Shown: positions 12,225-23,841 of the stretch, in pieces | Position numbering within the stretch: position 1 is the first letter of the stretch | How the letters are laid out: each line of letters opens with the position of its first letter | Assembly: GCA_024472245.1 (NCBI GenBank) | Contig: JANBXD010000002.1 | Span: 3,782,001-3,846,000 of the forward strand | Source: Beauveria sp. NWAFU-1 | Lineage: Eukaryota; Ascomycota; Sordariomycetes; Hypocreales; Cordycipitaceae | Direction of reading: 5' to 3' | Length of the DNA stretch: 64,000 nt | The notes under the pieces: model-generated | Told to the model about the DNA's origin: nothing | The model's input: only the letters and a program-made list of their open reading frames with translations | The model's database searches: none | Position numbers and translations under genes: made by a program

Positions 12225-13132
12225 TGAGACGGCGGGAAGTTCGTGGGCGTCGTGGAGGGGGTTAGGTTGAGAGAGACGGAGGCAGGCCAATGCAGAGCTC
12301 AAGTAGTGGAAAGGTGAAGAGGTGGAATGAGAAGAGCAGTGTAGGGGTAAGTAAGGTCAACAGTTGCAACGGGAAATGTGCAGGGGCATGAGATGTATGT
12401 AAGACACGGCCGACCGGAGATTCAAAGCTAGCGGCGGAGCCTAGAATTCGGCTCTTGTCGGCAGTGGAGGGCCGGCCAGCAAGCTCGTAGGTAGCTTGGA
12501 CGAGATGAGTGGCAACGGAGGGCCAGGGAAGCCAAGGCCTACGTGGTGCCCAAGTCCAGAGACTGACGGGTGTGACGGGCAAGACGGGTGTTGAACTTGC
12601 AGGCACCGGGGTGGTGCGGAACAAAGCGGGGAGCTGGGTATTTCCAGCGCTTTCAGTGGCTTATCTAGGTACCAATTTAGTGGCCTGGTGAGTGGGTGTT
12701 TTTGGCCGTCTGCTAGTGGCTGTTGGGCCCTGTAAACCCCCCCGGCCTTGGCTTTACCCCAGATTCTTCCGCTTCCGCATCTCTTGAGATTTCGTTGACA
12801 TGCAGCATGAAGCATGCTGAAGACTTGACAAAGTAAATTGAAATAATAAAAAAACAGCGAGGGCGAAGTCTTTGATGCTCCTTTCATTTCTAGTTGCTTG
12901 TCTCGATTTGACAAGACCAGGTATATAATATTTCGCGTTCGCCTTGTGCAAGGTAAAGAGCAGCCTCGGCTTTCGAACAAGGAAGGCACTCTGTTGCTTT
13001 TCTAACAAATCGACGCGTAGTCTAATAAAAATCCAACAAACATATCCAAAGGTAAATTTTCAAGAAGCCGTACAGGTATGAAACTCGACAAGACAAACCC
13101 AATCTACAGATACTACGACTTTGTTTCGTAGT
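12225..13132. other. Intergenic region between CoA ligase and isocitrate lyase
   Basis: This contains the promoter and leader of the CoA ligase and the 3' untranslated region of isocitrate lyase, both on the minus strand. The minus-strand open frames here (for example 12441-12989) have no recognisable protein character. Confidence 0.5.
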
Positions 13133-15326
13133 TTAGTGGAACTGATCCTCCGTGACACCCTTGCCCATGGCCGAGGTGGAGCTGACGCCGCCAGTGATCA
13201 TCTTTTGCAGCTCGTCGACGTAGTTTGCGCCGGACCATTTCTGATGCTTGACGACGTCGACGCCGAGCTCCATCTCGGGCTCCTGGACGAGCTCGCCGTA
13301 GGCGCGCATGCCCTGCTTGGCGTAGGCCTTGGCAAAGCTGTCGCTGATGAGGGCGGTGGTGTGCAGGCCAGCGAGGGTGATGAACTGCCAGCAGTAGCCG
13401 AGGCTAGCGAGGCGCTTGATGTACGTCTCCTGCTCGTCGCGGGGCATGGCCGTCTTCCAGTTGAAAGAAGGAGAGAGGTTGTAAGAGAGCCTGGGGAGTT
13501 GTTAGTTTACATGGGAGGGGAATAAATTGATACGCTGGGAATGAGAGCTCACTTCTGGTGGGGAATGGCAGCGTGGACACCGTCGGCAAACTCCTTGGCC
13601 TGAGCAAAGTCGGGCAGCTTGGACTCCATCCAGACGGCGTCGCAGAAGGGGCCATAGGCAATGGCGCGGTTGATGGCGCAGTCGCAGCCGCCCTTGAGGC
13701 GGTAGTAGCCCTCACGGGTGCGAGGAGCGTCCCAGTTGAAGTAGACGTCAACGCCGGCGAGGCTCTTGGCGAGGGCGCGGGCTTCGCTGTTGGACTTTCC
13801 TTTGGCCTGGGCCTGGTACTTGGACTTGAGCTCGGCCTTGTTGGAGAACGCGCCGGCGTCGATGGCGGCGGCGACAGCGTCGTCGAATCGCGAGAGGTTG
13901 GCCTTGCTCAGCCATTCGTCCTCAAGCTTCTGGAGCTCGTCGCCCTGCTTGCCGGCGGCCTCGGCGGCGCTCATGAGCTCGTTGAGGGGCTGCAGGTTGG
14001 GGTTGGTGCTTCCGAGGATGAAGGCGTGGTCGCGGGGGTCGATGGTGGTGGTGATGAGGGTAGCAGCCTCGGCGTCCGTACGGGCGACGGCAATGAGATC
14101 AGAGCCTAGAAAATTATTAGCGACAATTCTTTTTGTTTTCTCACATGAGATTCGTGATGAGACGCGATGTGAAACGTGACATGAGAAACTCACCCATGAT
14201 ATCGGCCTGGGCACGAATGGCAACCAGACGGTTAATATGCTCGCTTATGGGGACAAGGACCTTGCCGGCCATGTGGCCGCACTTTTTGGTACCAGGAGCC
14301 TGGTCCTCAATGTGAATACCGGCAGCGCCCTTCTCAACAAAGAGCTTGGTGAGCTTCATGACGGCGGTGAGACCGCCATGGCCGGTGTCGGCATCAGCAA
14401 TGATGGGACGGAGGTAGTCAACGTTGGCGAGCTGGGCACGCTGGCTCTTGGGCACGCTGAGACGCTCCTGGCGCTGCTTGCGGTCGTGGAAGAGCTGGGC
14501 CATGAAAAGGTGGCCGACCTTGTTGGGAACGGTGGTCTAGAAGTCGCATGATACCAGTCAGTTTTGCGATGGTCCAAATATGGCAATGCGACGTAAGGGA
14601 GAAATAGAAAAGCGCTGCAACAACAATGCCATGCAGCTCGATCGCATGCAGCGCTGTGCATTTGATGATGTTAGGGTGTCTTGGCATGTGATAATATCGT
14701 CGTAGCCAAGCCCACTCTGTGGAGGGGCACCTTATTAAGGTGTGGAAAAGGGTATGGAGATTGTAAGCGGCTAGGCCGAGGGGGGGTATCTCACGTAAGG
14801 GTAATCAGCCAGATCCGGGCCAGGCTCGTCAGAGGCCGAAGCGGTGGAAGATGATTGCCATCCAGAAACGTAGACTGTATCGAGGTATTTGGCCATCTGG
14901 GTGAGCATAGTAGGCTCGAGACAGCCGTAGGTGAACGAGGCGTCCTTGGTCTGATTTGGGAGAGGTTAGCGTGGGGTCGAGGCGTAGGTGGTAAACTGGC
15001 AGCTGGCTCTCAGAAAAGAAAGCGTTGCCAGGCATTGGAGAAGCCAATTGACTTCAACGCTGCCATGGACAGGCTGAAAGGTTGTATGCGCGTACCTCGA
15101 AACGGCCCTCCAAAATCTTCCAAAGCTTCTTGGATTGGGCATTGCTGGGGTACTCAATCTTCAGGTGGCCGCGCTTGGAGACAATCTGCTCGGCAGAAAA
15201 AGGACGCTTGGTGTGCTTCCAGCGCGAGTCGTTCCACCAGGATTTGACCTGAGCAACCTCCTGAGCAAAGAGATCGTCCTCGGTGTCGGGGTTGATGGCC
15301 GGGTTGATCATGTTGTTGGAAGCCAT
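13133..15326 (-). CDS. icl1: Isocitrate lyase
   Basis: A 546-residue glyoxylate-cycle enzyme that splits isocitrate into succinate and glyoxylate, needed for growth on acetate and fatty acids. There are five exons: 15326-15096, 14950-14795, 14536-14194, 14105-13553 and 13490-13133. All phases agree. Introns are 145, 258, 88 and 62 nt. The catalytic signature KKCGH lies at residues 213-217, and the metal-binding DADTGHGG motif just before it. The extra domain typical of eukaryotic lyases follows the signature. Length matches fungal orthologues. The C-terminus EDQFH lacks a PTS1 tripeptide, so any peroxisomal import would need another signal. The CoA ligase lies immediately downstream on the same strand. 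A run of 16 A at 15488-15503 lies in the 5' region. Confidence 0.97.
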
Positions 15327-18300
15327 GGTGGCGGGTAGAGGTGGTTTAGCCGAGGTGTAGTTGTATGGTGGGATGTACGTCGTACAGCTGGCGAGCGAGC
15401 TGTAGGGGGAGATGACGAGGAGAAGAGAGGACAGGAAAAAAGTCGAAAAGACTCGGGGATGATAAACCGAAGGGTGATGGATGTAGGAAAAAAAAAAAAA
15501 AAAGGAAGAAGATGGTGGTACGAGATCAATGCCGAGAGATATTTAGAGTCGAGGCCGGCCCGTCAGTCAGTCATTACACATGGCGGGTGTAGGCCGTAAC
15601 TTGGTGGCGCCCAGACCGGTCGGCCGGTTGGCTTTGCTCGTGCCAGGTGCTGCCATTTTGCGGGCAAGCGGGTCCTTGGCAGCTGGCAGCTCCGTTTGCT
15701 GCGTTTGCGCCCAGATGCTCAGGTTTACAGGGGGGGGTTGTCACTTGGTGCAAGGCACTTGCAGCACTTGCAACCTGTGAATTATTGTAAAGGCGCTGTA
15801 AAGGCAGTTCATTTAGTTACCGTGGCCTCTGCCCATCCACCACTACCAAGGTAGGTACCTGGCTAAGCCAAACTATTACTCTCCCAGGCCATGTACCTCA
15901 CATCATACTGTAAGCCCCATCCTCCACTATGTGTAGCTCAACCCAGTCAAGAAGATAATACTGCATGCCCATCCCGAGGGCATGCCTGCGGGCTGCCTGG
16001 AATCAGCTCGAGAGGCTCGGAGCATGGGCGGGTTTCCGCTCGTATGGCCGGGCAAGGGTGGGAGTCAGAGCTCTCTGTTGTATCTGTCTGTACCGATTTC
16101 ATCGTCATTGGGAGTCAAAGAGAGTAGGCCATTCTAAAAACTCCGACTGTCGCCTGGTTCGCTGGGGTCTCGGCTCAATGGGGCGACCGGAAGTTGGAGA
16201 GGCAAAGCACATGCTCAGGGAAAGGATGATGAATTGTAGCGCCCAACAGCACCGATAGCACCCCAGTTTAAAAAAGTTACAGAGGGCAATTGGCACCTTT
16301 TCGGCTCCCTGCAAGCCTAAGCCTGTACCTATGTGTGCTATGCAACGCCCACCGGAGCGACGTCGATGGTGGGGTTCTTCTTCTGGTGGATACCGGCGTC
16401 GATGCGCCAACCAATCATGCCCGTTGCAAAAGGCATTTACTCTGGCACGCTGGAGCTCCGACTGTGGGGCCTGACCCTTTGGCCGAGGTGCCGGAGGGGT
16501 GCCCGTGGCAGTGGCGAAGCTGACGGAGTAACTTGGAGAAGAGTCTGCAAGTGTACTGTAATTCCGGTGACTAGTTATTTACGCTTAGGCAGTTGCAAAT
16601 TATCTGACTCACGACTTTGGCAGTTCACCGATAAGGGTGCAGCTCCGATTCAGCTCCCCCGCGCCATCGAGCTTTTGCTGCACAAACCACTGGGTCGCCT
16701 ACGGTGGTGGTTCCCTCGGAGTCCCTCCAGACTACTCCCCCAACTCCCCCGCAAACCATTCTCAGCCTCATCCTTTTACAGGGGGTGTTGCAGCGCCTTT
16801 GACACTGCAGCATCGCACTTCGCCCCGAGAGCCAATTGCGAGCATCAGAAAAAAAAAAGAAAGCTGAAGGACCTTTTGTATCTGTAACTAATTGCAAGAG
16901 CCAATTACGAGCATCGAGGAAAAGCCGGGAAAATGAAGGGCCTTCTATAACCAACCAACTGCCTGTCAAGGTGCATCTCGGCGTCACGAGAGCACTTCGA
17001 TACCTACTCATGTATACGGCGCCAAATATAACCTCAAATAATCCACCCTCCTGCATTTGAATCGGCTTCTTCTTAAATCGCCTACCGCATTGTCCTCTTG
17101 TACTCCATCTCGTTCCGTTTTTTTCCCTTGCGCCCGCCGTTTTTCTCCAACTCTCCAAGACTAGCGTCCGATTCGCTCCTTTGCACCATCGCCGAATCCA
17201 CCCCGGAGCCGGGGCCATGCCTTTGCATGTGACGGCACAAGAAGATTGCCCTGCCGGGCTATGCCTAAATACAAAGCTGGTACCGTCACGGACATTTTTT
17301 TATGCGCTTGGCAACTAACCTGCATGCCCGTACTCTCCGTGCTGTTGGCCGGGCGTCGCTAGTGAGAGATGTGCTATGCACCCTCGGCATACAAAGCCGA
17401 GCGCCCAGCCATACTTCGTGACGACCAACAGTGTGCAAACATGAAACAGAATATGACTCCAAATCCGCAGCAGATGTCAAGTTCATGTATGGCCAACTGC
17501 GGCGAACTTGAAATCAAACGCGGACGCAGTCACAACTCCCAACCGTCACTAGCCATCGAATAAATACGCTCATATCGTCTGCTCGATCGCCACATTGTTA
17601 TTGCAATAGCTTATTCATCATCGCTTGTAAACACGGTGTCACGCAAAGAGAATCGCTCTCTACGGCGCATTTCACGCCATTTTACCGGAATCACCGACTT
17701 CTGTACCCACGCAGGACTTACCACAAACACTTCCTCTTTGCCTGGCGCTCGTTTAGACAGCAAGATCCCGCTGTTCTCGCACTTTTATACCTGATTTAGT
17801 TTGAGATGAGTACAGCTCACTTCGAAGATTATGTTGCAACCATAGCCAGTTGGAGCGTATGTAGTGAGACTGTACGTATACCGCCGACCCCCCCTTCCCC
17901 CAAAGCCAAATGGGCAGAAATATCTTGCGTACTACACACACGCTCTCAAGCCGCTATTGGTCACCCTAAAAACCCGGTAAATCTAGTCTCAATGGTTTGT
18001 TGAAGTTACGGCGGGCTATCTCCAGCACAAGGCTTTCAGATCCTCCGGGACAGGCATCTGTCGAAACCGGGACACTGATGCGGATCCTCAACGTCATGCG
18101 TGAGGCTAGGCTGCAATCGTACAATTCTCTCTGCCATTGCTTGCTAGTCACCTAGTATGTTGGACTTTCAGTGACAAGTACCCAAATGATACCGAGCCCA
18201 CGTCTCTTTTCCTCCATGATGCGAGTATCAACAAGACCTTCACACGTCGCCAACCCGATATTGTCTTGCGACAGCTGCGCCTTAAATTGCCTACGACTAA

Positions 18301-19772
18301 GGCAAGGCGAATCAAATTAGTCGATGCGCATCCTTTGAAGTATAGCGCGCGGCGTCTTAGTGCCGTGGTATTGACCCCGTAGATTCAGTCGCGTTGCGCG
18401 TAAATTAGAAGTCGACGTCGAACGAGTCAACGCAGAAGCCGCGTCGACGGTCTGATTGGAGATGCGCTTAACATGTCTAAGTCGTTACTACCATGCGTAT
18501 ATCGGAGTCTGATACCTCTATGAGACGTTGCCATCACCGGCAACCTATGTACTATGCGAGGAATTGCTTGCAGCGGCGCACGAGTCCTTCGACGGTTTCG
18601 GATTAAATCAACATCTCGTCAGTGAGACCACTAAAATTGACAATATTTGCGGCTTCAAAAGAATATTGATTGTGTGAAAGATCTGTGTAGAATTTAGATT
18701 TGATAGTCAAAGTCGACGAAAGAGTTTGTGCGTTGTGTAGTTTCGAGAACCGCGTTGTACACTAGCAACTGTCAAGTACATGAGTAAGAAGAGCGGTTGA
18801 TAATTGTGCCTACCGGGCAAAAAGCAACGTGCCAAGAAGTGCAATCGCGCCGAAAATACGTCTTTGCATGCGCGTTGTCTTTGCATTGTGTCAAAAACAT
18901 CTTGCCGTCTTAACAAAGCCAACAGTGCTATCACATTTCAACCGATGAGTCAAATGCCATTGAATTACACTCGAAAATTCTTGCTTTGTTTTGACAATTC
19001 ATCGAACGCCTTGGGTAACAAACTGAACAGATTGCTCCTTCTGCACAACTTCAAGCTAGCAAAGTCACCTGATATAAGTACAAGACATTCCTCCTCGGCG
19101 TCAGCAAAAGATGAGGCGGGACTCGCCAGACGGTGAAGCGCGACAGCATGTGGATTACATGCAACCCGGGAGCGGGATTCCATCTGATAGGGTGATTACC
19201 TTTCTTATCGCCGTATTTGGCGTTTCAGCTTTGCCCAGCCTGCTGTTGTCTTACACCAACCTCGTCATATCCTGCCTCCGCATCCCACTTCTGCATCCGA
19301 CATCGCTTACGAAGTACGCCTGCCGTATTCCTAGCGTCAGATAGCGTCAGACATAGCGCCGACTCGGCTGCCAGACCACATCCTTCTTTTGTTGAGGAAT
19401 TCTCATCAAGTTTCGACATCATCCCGTCTTTTCTGCACACTAAAGTTACCTGGTCCCCTCCGCCACTCGACCTCCACATTAGAGCTTTGAAACCCACCCT
19501 GGGCGACCCGCTACTATCAGTAATTAAAGCTACCGCGACTGTCGAACCTAGCTTCTGCAAAAAAACATCACGGCTTGCTGGTAGCATTTATCCATCATCA
19601 CAAGCAAACTGCACAGGATTGCGCAGTCCCTCGTCTCCCGAGGCCAATCCAACTTGCCTGATACCTGTCTCCGCAGATAGATGCACAATTGGACATCGTT
19701 ATTCATCACCCCGCCATTTGGTCCATCGCCCCGCCGACACCGCTACTCGCAGAGCAAACAACGATTTCGACA
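15327..19772. other. Gene-poor 4.4 kb intergenic region
   Basis: I found no supported gene between divergently transcribed isocitrate lyase and trehalase. Frames such as 16333-16887 (+) and 16625-17218 (-) overlap each other on opposite strands and have no domain character. From about 19200 to 19772 the plus strand is C/T-rich and probably forms the trehalase leader. A CCCCT stress-response-type element lies at 19455-19459. A relic or a non-coding RNA cannot be excluded. Confidence 0.45.
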
Positions 19773-22159
19773 ATGAGTGATTCTACCGCGCCCTCGGCGC
19801 ATCGCCCTCGAGGCTCCGAAGATTTTGGCGTCTTCGATGATGCCAAAACCTATTATGCCTCCGATGAACGACACACTGGCCGGTTCGCGAACCGGACTCG
19901 CACCTACTCACAGGTAAGCGGCATTCAACGTCATGGTGACGGCGGAGCTAACACAAAACCCCAGAGCAGTTTGATAAAACAAATCGAGCGGTTGAACCTC
20001 CCCGAGCCTTTTCGTCGTGGAAGTCATGGTATGTTACAAAGAAAGAACCTCTGATTCAGGTACTGACACTGCTAGATGAGAGCAATCTGGAACAAGGCCG
20101 CCGCTTCCTCATTCAAGTTGACGCGACCCTTGAGAGCTTAAAGGCACAAGAAGATACCGATGGCAACATGCAAATCACAATTGAGGATTCCGGTCCCAAA
20201 GTTCTTCCTCTACGGACAGCCGCCTCGGCTGGTTACCACAGATTCGAAGTCCGCGGCACTTATATGCTGTCCAACCTACTCCAGGAGTTGACTCTGGCCA
20301 AAGAATACGGCCGCAAGCAGATCATCCTCGACGAAGCCCGACTCAACGAAAACCCTGTCAACCGCCTTTCTCGGCTCATCAAGGATCATTTTTGGGATGG
20401 CTTGACAAGGCGTATTGATGCTTCTAGCATCGAAATTGCTGCTCGCGACCCCAAAGACTGGACCGATGATCCTCGACCCCGAATCTATATACCCTCCAAG
20501 TGCACTGCTCAATTCGAGTACTACAAGCAGGTGGCCCTTGACCGCCCAGAGATTCGACTCGATGTGCAATTACTCCCCGAAGTGATTACCCCAGAGATTA
20601 TTCGCGACATGAACGAGAAACCTGGTCTTCTTGCTGTTGCCGTCGAAGAGGTTGAGGAGCAAGATCCTGTCAAGGGCATCATTAAGACTCTTCGTGGACT
20701 CCCCTTTGTTGTGCCTGGTGGCCGGTTCAACGAGCTGTACGGATGGGATAGCTACATGGAGTCCCTTGGTTTGTTGGTCAACGACCGTGTTGACTTGGCC
20801 AAGGCAATGGTGCTCAACTTTTGCTTCTGCATTGAGCACTACGGCAAGATTCTCAACGCCACGCGCTCATACTATCTTGGGCGCTCACAACCTCCTTTCC
20901 TCACCGACATGGCTCTACGAGTATACGAAAAGATCAAGCATGAGCCCGATGCACTCGAGTTCTTGCGTCGCTCTATTCTTGCCGCCATCAAAGAGTATCA
21001 CAGTGTCTGGACTGGACAAGCTCGTCTGGATCCTACCACTGGTTTATCGAGATACTGCCCTGAAGGTTTGGGCGTTCCTCCCGAAACCGAGCCTAGTCAC
21101 TTTGTCCACATCCTGCAGCCGTACATCAAGAAGCATGGCATGGAGTTTGACGAGTTCGTTCGCGCGTACAACCATGGCGAGATCAAGGAACCGGAATTGG
21201 ACAACTACTTCATGCACGACCGTGCCGTGCGAGAGTCGGGCCACGACACTAGCTATCGTTTCGAGGGAGTCTGCGCCAACCTAGCAACCATCGATCTTAA
21301 CTCACTTCTCTTCAAATATGAGACAGACATCTCTCGAACTATTCGCAGTTTGTTTGATGACAAACTAATCATGCCTGAAGAGTTTTGCCAAGGCACCCCT
21401 TATAAGCCCGGTGATATTCTCACATCCGCCTTGTGGGACCGCAAGGCCAAGAGACGCAAGCTTACCATGGACAAGCTGATGTGGAATGAAGAAGAGGGCA
21501 TGTTCTTTGACTACGACTTTGTCAATAAGAAGCGCTGTACCTATGAGACTGCTACAACACTGTGGTCACTGTGGGCCGGCCTCGCCTCACCAAAGCAAGC
21601 AGCGGATATTGTGAAAAAGGGCCTTCCCAAATTTGAAGAGTTTGGTGGCCTGCTTGCCGGTACTGAAAGCTCGCGTGGTGAAATCGGTCTGGAGCGCCCT
21701 AACCGACAATGGGATTACCCATACGGCTGGGCACCGCAGCAGATGCTGGCTTGGACGGGTCTGCTCCGCTACAGCTTCAACGAAGAGGCGGAGCGCCTGG
21801 CCTACAAGTGGCTTTTTATGATTACCAAGGCCTTTGTCGATTTTAACGGTGTGGTTGTCGAAAAGTACGACGTGACGCGTCCCGTTGACCCTCACCGCGT
21901 GGATGCCGAGTACGGCAATCAGGGTCTGAACTTCAAGGGCGTCGCCAAAGAAGGGTAGGCTTTCATTACCCGAAGAATTCGTCTTGACCATGCAACGCTA
22001 ATATGTTATAGATTCGGCTGGGTGAATGCGAGCTACGTGTATGGACTGCAGATTGTGAATGCGCACATGCGCCGCGCGCTGGGCACGTTGACGCCGTACC
22101 CCACGTTTATCAAGGCCATTGAGCAGCTGAATGAAAAGGCTCTTGCCGATCTTGAGTAG
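19773..22159 (+). CDS. NTH1: Neutral (cytosolic) trehalase
   Basis: A 743-residue GH37 trehalase that hydrolyses trehalose to two glucose molecules. There are four exons: 19773-19913, 19965-20028, 20076-21954 and 22012-22159. Introns are 51, 47 and 57 nt, and frames agree. The start is MSDSTAPSAH; the earlier in-frame start lies in the leader. The regulatory N-terminus carries possible PKA sites at Ser46 (RTYS) and Ser67 (RRGS). A calcium-binding loop follows at 95-106 (DTDGNMQITIED), as in yeast Nth1, where phosphorylation and 14-3-3 binding activate the enzyme. The trehalase signatures PGGRFNELYGWDSY (282-295) and QWDYPYGWAP (613-622) are intact. There is no signal peptide, which fits a cytosolic neutral trehalase rather than the secreted acid form. 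Confidence 0.96.
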
Positions 22160-23049
22160 AGGAACGTGGACTTTCGCATCACGTAGATCAAGTATATATA
22201 GCGTAATGATGGTTTCCCTTACTCTTCTTTAATATCTTCCGTTATTATCCCCCAATAGTTTCTGCCAAGAGTAGGTCTCAATAACTTGAGTTGTTAATAT
22301 TGGTATTGTTTGCGTCATTAGTGTTGTACAACAATCTCATCGCTGCCAACCCACAAAGTACTCGATCTCGACTACCGTCTCCCTATCCCTCATCTGTCCT
22401 CTCCGCGGGAAGGACTCTTTCCTCTGGCAGCGCACTGAAATGCGTCGATGTCGCTACGAGTCATGCCAGTTAATGTTGATGCGCGTCCAATTGGAGAGAC
22501 GCCCCGCTGTCCTCTTCGACAGGCATCGCGAGGTTGTTGAAGCCCCGCTGCGTAAGCTCGGGTGCGGAAACGAGTTGGCCGAAGGGGGGGGAGCAGAGGC
22601 TAAACATGGATGGGGGACACGCAGGACGGGTGCTTCTTGCAGGATGCCCACAGATCTCTGAGAGAGGAACAGTGTGGACGAACTGAGAAATAAGTCGAGT
22701 TCTTCTATAGTTTAACCCTGGCAGCTTTACGCGTCGAGTCGCAGAGATTTATTTATTATGTTGTAGCGTGACTTCAATATCAAATCGAATGGACTCGTCG
22801 TCGCTGACAAGCGTAACATGACTGAATTTCCCCTGGCTAAAAGTATTGAGAAGTATTCGATGAGCTTTCTAGTGCTATCCTAGTCAAGCCATCGTTGCAT
22901 TCTGGCTACACGCTACTACAAAGCATGTGGATGTATCCATGCGGCAGCAAAGCCCATATAGGTATATTCCTCGCTTTCTACAGGTCAGTCAGACAAGTGG
23001 CAAAGGAATCAAGCATAGTCGGTAAAAGTACTCGGAATGTGCCCGCATG
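22160..23049. other. Convergent 3' intergenic region
   Basis: This region lies between the trehalase and Yippee-protein gene ends. It has AT-rich stretches at 22190-22300 and 22740-22860 consistent with 3' untranslated sequence. I see no coding sequence. Confidence 0.5.
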
Positions 23050-23841
23050 TCACTCATCGGGGCGTACTGCAGCCATCATCTCAGCCCTCCGCCTCGCCAC
23101 CGTCCGCGCATTCCACGTCCCCGCAAAGACATCATCGCACTCGTCGTCATCCTCCGAGTCAAAGGAGACATTGTCGCTGCTCATGCGGCGACGCGTCCCA
23201 TACGGCCCCCCGTCCACCAAAGCCACGCCAGACGCGCCGTCGTCGTCCTCGCCGTCGCCCCAGCTGCGATGCGTCGTGACGCGCTCCGTCTCAAGAATGT
23301 ATTTGCCGACCTTGTACTTTTGCGACTTTTCCTTGGCATCGACGTACTTCCAGCCGAGCTTCCGGGAGCAGCCGCCGCAGGAAATGTCGGCGACGACGTG
23401 CCAGCCGGTGACGAGCTGCCTGTTTTCCAGGCGGCCGATGCGGATGTTGAGCAGCGACGGCGAGCCCGAGTCGGAGTCGCAGTCGTCTTCTGCGGCCGAG
23501 GTGGCAGGTGGTGGCGGAGGCGGCGCGACGAGAAGGGCGCGGCCGTAGCGGCCGGTGAAGCCTTTGGAGATGATTTGCGCCGCGAGGGCCAGGTCCGCCG
23601 AGCAGGCGGTGCAGCGGAGCGTGTCTGGGCCGAGGCGCTGAAGCCGGCCGGCGGCGGCGGCGGGAGACGAGGTGGATTTGGGCGATGATGGGTGCGAGGC
23701 TGGAGAGGAGGAGGAGGTGGAGATGCGGCGGCGAAGAAAGGGAAACTTGAAGCTGGGTAGTAGGTAGCTGGGAAAGATGGGCGGGGTGGCGGAGATGCGG
23801 TGGCTGCCGCGGGTCGTATCTGACGTTGACCGGTTATGCAT
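23050..23841 (-). CDS. Yippee-domain zinc-binding protein
   Basis: A 263-residue, single-exon protein. Residues 77-180 carry a Yippee/Mis18-like zinc fold with two Cys pairs, CTAC (77-80) and CGGC (155-158), and the family block GWKYVDA (163-169) followed by KYKVGKYILE. Yippee proteins are small and widely conserved; in fungi related proteins have been tied to stress and morphology, but a molecular role cannot be inferred here. Between the two Cys pairs is an insert of Pro, Asp and Ser (about residues 106-130) that is not part of the usual compact fold. The N-terminus (Ser/Pro/Arg-rich) and the acidic C-terminal tail also extend the roughly 120-residue core. The start is the ATG at 23841, the first in frame. 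Confidence 0.85.
   Translation of the reverse strand: MHNRSTSDTTRGSHRISATPPIFPSYLLPSFKFPFLRRRISTSSSSPASHPSSPKSTSSPAAAAGRLQRLGPDTLRCTACSADLALAAQIISKGFTGRYGRALLVAPPPPPPATSAAEDDCDSDSGSPSLLNIRIGRLENRQLVTGWHVVADISCGGCSRKLGWKYVDAKEKSQKYKVGKYILETERVTTHRSWGDGEDDDGASGVALVDGGPYGTRRRMSSDNVSFDSEDDDECDDVFAGTWNARTVARRRAEMMAAVRPDE

Noticed and set aside
13558..14109. 183-codon plus-strand frame, Gly/Val/Leu-rich
   Set aside because: Antisense to isocitrate lyase exon 4. The composition is that of a mirror frame.
16333..17218. Overlapping 184- and 197-codon frames on opposite strands
   Set aside because: Neither shows motifs, splice-linked partners or good start context. Both read through simple C/T or A-rich stretches.
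19217..19780. 187-codon plus-strand frame just before trehalase
   Set aside because: It ends at the trehalase start in another frame and has leader-like C/T bias. More likely 5' untranslated sequence.
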